From: Pseudoalteromonas sp. UG3-2
Lineage (GTDB): Bacteria; Pseudomonadota; Gammaproteobacteria; Enterobacterales; Alteromonadaceae
Direction: 5' to 3'
Length of the DNA stretch: 64,000 nt
Assembly: GCF_037120705.1 (NCBI RefSeq)
Contig: NZ_JAWLJU010000002.1
Coordinates: 930,001 to 994,000, forward strand
The notes beneath the pieces were generated by a model. The model was not told where the DNA came from and searched no databases. It worked only from the letters and a program-made list of their open reading frames with translations. Each line of letters opens with the position of its first letter. Position 1 is the first letter of the stretch. The position numbers were made by a program, and so were the translations under genes. Below are positions 61,001 through 64,000 of the stretch, piece after piece.

Positions 61001-62291
61001 GGTGTTAGCCCGGGCAGAGGCCGGGCCGAGCCTTATCATTGCCCCGACATCGGTGTGCTTTAACTGGCAACAAGAAATACAAAAATTTGCTCCAACCCTC
61101 ACTATTAAACGCTTCGCGGACTACGCCACCGCCAGCGAACGAGCGGAAATGCTAGCAGAGCTCGCCCCGTTAGATTGTGTCATTATTAGCTATGGGTTAT
61201 TGCAACGCGAAGTGGAGCTGTTAAAGCCCATTACCTTTGCAACCATAGTCGCCGATGAAGCCCAAGCGTTAAAAAACCCCATGGCGAAACGCTCACAAGC
61301 CGCCTGCGCACTTAAGGGCCAATTTAAAATGATCACCACAGGCACCCCCGTCGAAAACAACCTTACCGAGCTGTGGTCGTTGTTTCGCTTTGTGAACCCA
61401 GGGCTATTAGGTAACCTCAAACGCTTTGCCGAAAAATTCTCACAACCCATTGAAAACGTAGAAGAAGACAGATTAGCGGCCCACCGCGCCCGAAAAGGCC
61501 TAAAGCAATTGATCCAGCCGTTTATTCTGCGCCGCATGAAACATCAAGTGCTCACCGAGTTGCCACCACGTACCGAGATCAATGTCCCGGTTCAGCTCAG
61601 CGAGGAAGAGCAAGCGTTTTACGAAGCGCTGCGACAAAATGCCATTGATGAGCTGGCCGCCGCCAGTGAACACGACAGCGCTAATGAGCAGCGCTTTAAA
61701 ATGCTCGCCGCGTTGACCCGCCTGCGCCAGGCCTGTTGTCACCCAAAACTATTAATGGCCGAAAGCCAACTCAGCAGCGCCAAGCTAGCAGCCCTCAGTG
61801 AGCTGTTAGTGGAGCTGCAGCAAAACAACCATAAGGCCCTTATTTTTAGTCAGTTTGTGGGCCATTTGCAGCTCATTAAAAGCCACTTAGAGCAACTTGG
61901 GATACGTTATCAATATCTTGATGGCAGTACCCCGAGCCAAGCTCGTCAACACGCGGTAAACGCCTTTCAAAAAGGCCAAGGCGACGTGTTTTTGATCAGT
62001 TTAAAAGCCGGCGGCTCTGGCCTAAACCTTACCGCTGCCAATTATGTGATCCATATGGATCCATGGTGGAACCCGGCAGTTGAAGCGCAAGCCTCAGATA
62101 GAGCTCACCGCATAGGCCAGCAACGCCCTGTGACCATTTACCGCTTAATCGCAAAAGGCACCATTGAGGAGCAAATCGTCGCGCTGCATCAACACAAAAA
62201 AGATCTCGCAGAGCAGTTATTAGCAGACACCGACAAGGCCTTAAAACTGAATGTGGATGATGTACTAGCGATGCTTAAGGAGCCGCTGTAG
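58056..62291 (+). CDS. Large SNF2-family DNA helicase-like ATPase
   Basis: A 1411-residue protein. The C-terminal ~500 residues are a canonical SNF2/SWI2 motor: LADDMGLGKTLQALAVVLAR (motif I), IVADEAQALKNP (motif II, DEAQ), TTGTPVENNLTELWSLFRF (motif III), LIFSQFVGHLQ (IV), DGSTPSQARQ, SLKAGGSGLNLTAANYVIH (V), and DRAHRIGQQRPVTIYRLI (VI). The N-terminal ~900 residues lack known motifs; about residues 150-470 are helical with a repeat-like, Gln/Leu-rich character. Most bacterial SNF2 proteins of this kind have a SWIM domain; I see no clear CxC-xn-CxH. Start could also be ATG 58089. The last 17 bp overlap the convergent amidohydrolase gene. Confidence 0.92.
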   Translation: MSNSKPAILPMKFDFSSSTNNQINSLHQYYLSLPEAEQQLLLVLAVVYKPISAIKLKRLLQRLESQGLIANSGFADGVSHSQIMSWRAAEMVTFNEEGVQINLKLATLLSQHALQNDLFLAILNVAEEIAPVLNAYEWERQYSDEQRLLRDFLLLNQLAKARPHMAINKNPQQVCYKSNQALLPLYFYPFHVDDFITLAADIQYQAFATLLYSLKQSGENLEHAIRCLGQVEQQQDNALLTSLLAEYRLYQGQLQQAQRLCQQSDSSYNLQLQASCAFFNGDDNALSLFDKAIKAKDKISKRKKQYLGRTLGVIHKLALLQQANNSDASQFEVLQQQLEYQSQDSKEPYSNFYVNNVLLYCSESLSQSHSYQSSHLNYSSLANSHRFDYMLGQLINAYAHYWCDQQLGAEHIEALERCQLSFNEMGLTLFATLAMQLLAKLQGRSHSLDAQNQFDMTQLVAKKSPWDLALDKLIALQPQTQSTAPVDTEQRIVWQMRQGRFEVELQPRLQKRGKNGWGKGKTLALKQLKEHPEQFPFLSTSDKKLLDAITAQSGYGYHGRADYCLAGIPALKAAVGADNIYHEEDLTTTIAIKARSPELLIRQQGDELLLTIPHLPSFFAVKQTYSLVQTSPHVYEFIIFNPSHMQVAEVIGESGLTVPISAKQKVLQSITAIAPYLNVQSDIPGIDTGLDSITADSQLVINIQPYHQGLDFHCVVMPFGDQGPIFQPGIGAATVSADIAGKRLSTTRDLITEQQRLDQLDQHCPLFLQMTDNRLSLSQMEEALEVLQELEQLVQQDPCPMALKLRWPKGKKVKLSKKLESQHLQLAMTKKNQWFDMTGELSVDDGEVLELKSLLKMVATSNGRFIAFDGEQVIALSSELKQQLDLLNHATEHGQFHPLASPIVSEATTGMRMKTIPAWQQQSEKMQQASSLTPALPSTLQAQLRDYQHAGFDWAMRLAHWGAGACLADDMGLGKTLQALAVVLARAEAGPSLIIAPTSVCFNWQQEIQKFAPTLTIKRFADYATASERAEMLAELAPLDCVIISYGLLQREVELLKPITFATIVADEAQALKNPMAKRSQAACALKGQFKMITTGTPVENNLTELWSLFRFVNPGLLGNLKRFAEKFSQPIENVEEDRLAAHRARKGLKQLIQPFILRRMKHQVLTELPPRTEINVPVQLSEEEQAFYEALRQNAIDELAAASEHDSANEQRFKMLAALTRLRQACCHPKLLMAESQLSSAKLAALSELLVELQQNNHKALIFSQFVGHLQLIKSHLEQLGIRYQYLDGSTPSQARQHAVNAFQKGQGDVFLISLKAGGSGLNLTAANYVIHMDPWWNPAVEAQASDRAHRIGQQRPVTIYRLIAKGTIEEQIVALHQHKKDLAEQLLADTDKALKLNVDDVLAMLKEPL

Positions 62292-63375
62292 CGCAGATCT
62301 TTGGCGCTTTGTAGGGCAGCTTCAGTAAGTCAAAGTAGTTTTGCCCCAGCGCAATGCGACGGAACGCAGCATCGTTTACCGCTTTAAATAAATGGCTATT
62401 AACGGCCACTTCCTCTCGGTAGTCAGCTAAGCGCTTATTGCTACTGGCAACAAAGTCAGTGCCTGGTAAAAAACGCTCAGGGTAAGCATTCAGTAACTCA
62501 ACATACTGCTTGGCAATCTGTGGCTCATGGAAGTAAAAGTCATATAAGATCCGCCACGATAAATCGGCTTTAAATTTCGGGTATTGCTGAAATAATTGAG
62601 TGAGTGTCTCGATGTGTAACTGCGGCGAAATATCGCTCAACTCCTTTGAGAGTCCCATGTGCATCCAAACGATGTCGTTCTCTGGATACTGGGCCAACAT
62701 CGCTTGCAGCAGTGGTAAGTAACGTAAAGGTTGCTGGTTATCCCCTAAATCGGCATGAATGGCTAATGGGATATTTTGCTCCCTAAGCGCTGCCATAAAC
62801 GGCTGCCACTGGGCAATGGTCGCCAAGCTCACCGCTTGATGGCCGTTGTCGAATTGCGCGGCTTTAACCATATTAACCTCGCCCATCCAGCTGAACACAT
62901 CACCATATTGCTCTTGCAGTGCTTGCATCGTGGGTAAAATGGTCGCGGGACGATTTAAGTCGGCAAAGGTCATGGATAAAGTAAGATGCACTTTATTGCC
63001 ATCATAGGCTAAGAGTTGCGCTGCATTTTTACGGTCGTTCTCGAGCGTAGGCGCGATTATATTACTATAGCAACCGCGTTCTCCCACACAGTTTGGCTTA
63101 CGCTGATAGGTTTGCCCTATGCCATAAATATTGACGAACAATACACCACTGTTAGCAGCCCAATCGACGAGCTTGTCAAAAGCCACCGCTTGGCCCCAAA
63201 ATGGCTTAAAATGATGATGAGCATCGACCACAAAATGATGGGACTGGGTTGTGCGATCGTAGCATTGGCTGTTTGCAGGGCTAAATTGCGCTAGAGTTCG
63301 CGAAGCCGCACCAACATGCTGACAAGCAACCAGCATGAGACAAATCAGCGCCATTGCTAGCCTTTTTACTGCCAT
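62275..63375 (-). CDS. Lipoprotein amidohydrolase-like protein
   Basis: A 366-residue envelope protein with a lipoprotein signal: MAVKRLAMALICLMLVACQ, lipobox LVAC (Cys18). The mature part is a TIM-barrel amidohydrolase: VVDAHHHFKPF (metal His-x-His), AIHADLG, VWMHMGLSKELSD, and FLPGTDFVASS (metal Asp). The Cys-rich segment KPNCVGERGCYSN follows the first strand. Amidohydrolase_2-type proteins decarboxylate or hydrolyse cyclic substrates; substrate is unknown. The stop codon lies inside the end of the SNF2 gene (17 bp tail-to-tail overlap). Confidence 0.85.
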   Translation of the reverse strand: MAVKRLAMALICLMLVACQHVGAASRTLAQFSPANSQCYDRTTQSHHFVVDAHHHFKPFWGQAVAFDKLVDWAANSGVLFVNIYGIGQTYQRKPNCVGERGCYSNIIAPTLENDRKNAAQLLAYDGNKVHLTLSMTFADLNRPATILPTMQALQEQYGDVFSWMGEVNMVKAAQFDNGHQAVSLATIAQWQPFMAALREQNIPLAIHADLGDNQQPLRYLPLLQAMLAQYPENDIVWMHMGLSKELSDISPQLHIETLTQLFQQYPKFKADLSWRILYDFYFHEPQIAKQYVELLNAYPERFLPGTDFVASSNKRLADYREEVAVNSHLFKAVNDAAFRRIALGQNYFDLLKLPYKAPKICATAAP

Positions 63376-63396
63376 ACAAATACGTTTAATCCCTTG

Positions 63397-63711
63397 TTAC
63401 CAAGGCACTTTGCCACGGAGTATGTCTTTATACATCACCCAGTCTCCCCAGAGACTATAAAACGGGTGCTTGAAGGTGGCCGGTTTATTTTTTTCAAAGA
63501 AAAAGTGTCCCAGCCAAGCAAAACCGTAACCTGCCAGCGGTAACAGCCAAAGCAGTTGCCATTGCTGTGTCAGCAAGGCGTATAATAAAATGGCCAGTAC
63601 CAAGGTAGAACCGATAAAATGCAATCGCCGACAGGTTTTATTTTTATGCTCAGCAAGGTAGTACGGGTAAAACTCGCTGAATGAGTTGAACTCAGCCGTG
63701 GTTTTTTTCAT
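63397..63711 (-). CDS. DUF962 / Mpo1-like membrane protein
   Basis: A 104-residue membrane protein. FNSFSEFYPYYLAEHKNKTCRRLHF is the DUF962 N-terminal signature (histidine-containing), then one or two membrane helices (IGSTLVLAILLYALLTQQW, LLWLLPLAGYGFAWLGHFFFE), and NKPATFKHPFYSLWGDWVMY, the conserved C-terminal part. Yeast Mpo1 of this family is a 2-hydroxy fatty acid dioxygenase using these histidines, so a lipid oxygenase activity is conceivable. It starts 2 bp after the stop of the OmpA-domain gene, so the two are probably co-transcribed. Confidence 0.88.
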   Translation of the reverse strand: MKKTTAEFNSFSEFYPYYLAEHKNKTCRRLHFIGSTLVLAILLYALLTQQWQLLWLLPLAGYGFAWLGHFFFEKNKPATFKHPFYSLWGDWVMYKDILRGKVPW

Positions 63712-63713
63712 TG

Positions 63714-64000
63714 TTAAGGCTTCGATATTTGGATCACTACGCGACGGTTTTTGCCGCGACCAATGGCGTTTTCATTGGTGGCAATATGGCGTTTTTCGCC
63801 AAAGCCGTCGGTGATGATTTTGTTTTCTGCAACGCCAAGTTCTGCCATATAGGCTTTAATGGCTTCAGCCCGCTTTTTTGACAATACCAAGTTGGTATTA
63901 CGACCGCCATAGCTGTCGCTGTACGCCGAGATATAAATTTGTTCAATGTTAGGATCGTTATTGAGGTATTCGCCAATCATATCGAGGCGTTTACGTGACG
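63714..64000 (-). CDS. C-terminal OmpA domain protein, probably flagellar MotY (5' truncated by window)
   Basis: Only the last 95 residues are inside the window; the frame runs off the right edge (SRKRLDMIG at the edge). The OmpA/MotB peptidoglycan-binding domain is clear: YISAYSDSYGGRNTNLVLSK, KRAEAIKAYMAELGV, and GFGEKRHIATNENAIGRGKN followed by RRVVIQI. The match to Vibrio MotY (IADNGTPIGKDKNRRVVISL) is close, so this is likely the T-ring component of the sodium-driven flagellar motor. Other OmpA-family proteins remain possible. Confidence 0.7.
   Translation of the reverse strand, partial: SRKRLDMIGEYLNNDPNIEQIYISAYSDSYGGRNTNLVLSKKRAEAIKAYMAELGVAENKIITDGFGEKRHIATNENAIGRGKNRRVVIQISKP

Overview
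The window reads as chromosomal DNA of a marine gammaproteobacterium of the Alteromonadales, most likely Pseudoalteromonas or a close relative. This rests on strongly E. coli-like core proteins (CysK, CysB, QueC/QueE, HrpA, RlmI, YaeQ, BepA, WrbA, HelD, SoxR, YbiT) mixed with families typical of that order: a TonB-dependent receptor with SapC-like and cupin-8 partners, S46 and DUF885 exported peptidases, a GlyGly-CTERM protein, and dispersed repeats ending in ATACCAAT/ATTGGTAT. It is inference from the sequence alone. I see no prophage, IS element, CRISPR array, integron or classical defence island.

Layout. 1-6.0 kb: the 3' end of a DUF5916-like outer-membrane protein, cysK, a periplasmic binding protein, divergent queE/queC (7-deazaguanine synthesis) and cysB. 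6.0-10.8 kb: a coiled-coil membrane protein, a purine permease, a Sel1 protein, an SOS-controlled sulA, a YchJ protein and a small lipoprotein. 10.8-17.4 kb: a VC2046-like protein, four nearly identical tandem tRNA-Tyr genes, yaeQ, a YgjP-like metallopeptidase, a pentapeptide-repeat/K+-channel fusion, an HD hydrolase, rlmI, and a response-regulator/PilZ pair. 17.4-23 kb: hrpA, a CBS-pair protein and an exported isoaspartyl peptidase.

23.3-35.5 kb is the most accessory-looking region. It holds two sapC-like genes, a cupin-8 gene and a TonB-dependent receptor, then a 1.3-kb gene-poor gap, then pgl, zwf, pgi and a divergent LacI-family regulator. A palindrome TGACA-NCGN-TGTCA occurs upstream of the receptor, in the gap, and twice between pgi and lacI. 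I infer one LacI-type regulon joining uptake of a sugar or oligosaccharide to glucose-6-phosphate metabolism.

35.5-49 kb: a PerM/AI-2E transporter with a TusA-like protein, an unknown gene coupled to bepA, then arsC-wrbA-DUF2069, an ankyrin membrane protein, a secreted endonuclease/phosphatase-fold protein, glutamate dehydrogenase and helD. A flavodoxin-fold gene lies divergent to soxR across a nearly canonical SoxR box. 49-64 kb: a DUF885 lipoprotein and an S46 dipeptidyl peptidase (convergent), ybiT, a small protein, a GlyGly-CTERM cyclophilin, an amino-acid permease, a 1411-residue SNF2 helicase, an exported amidohydrolase, a DUF962 protein and the 3' end of a MotY-like OmpA-domain protein. 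Rho-independent terminators, many bidirectional, separate most units.

No wholly novel multi-gene system is evident. The leads worth most attention are the LacI palindrome set with the receptor/SapC/cupin locus, the channel fusion with its Cys/His-rich N-terminus, the stand-alone receiver/PilZ pair, and the orphan terminator with a short ORF in the 28.7-29.9 kb gap.
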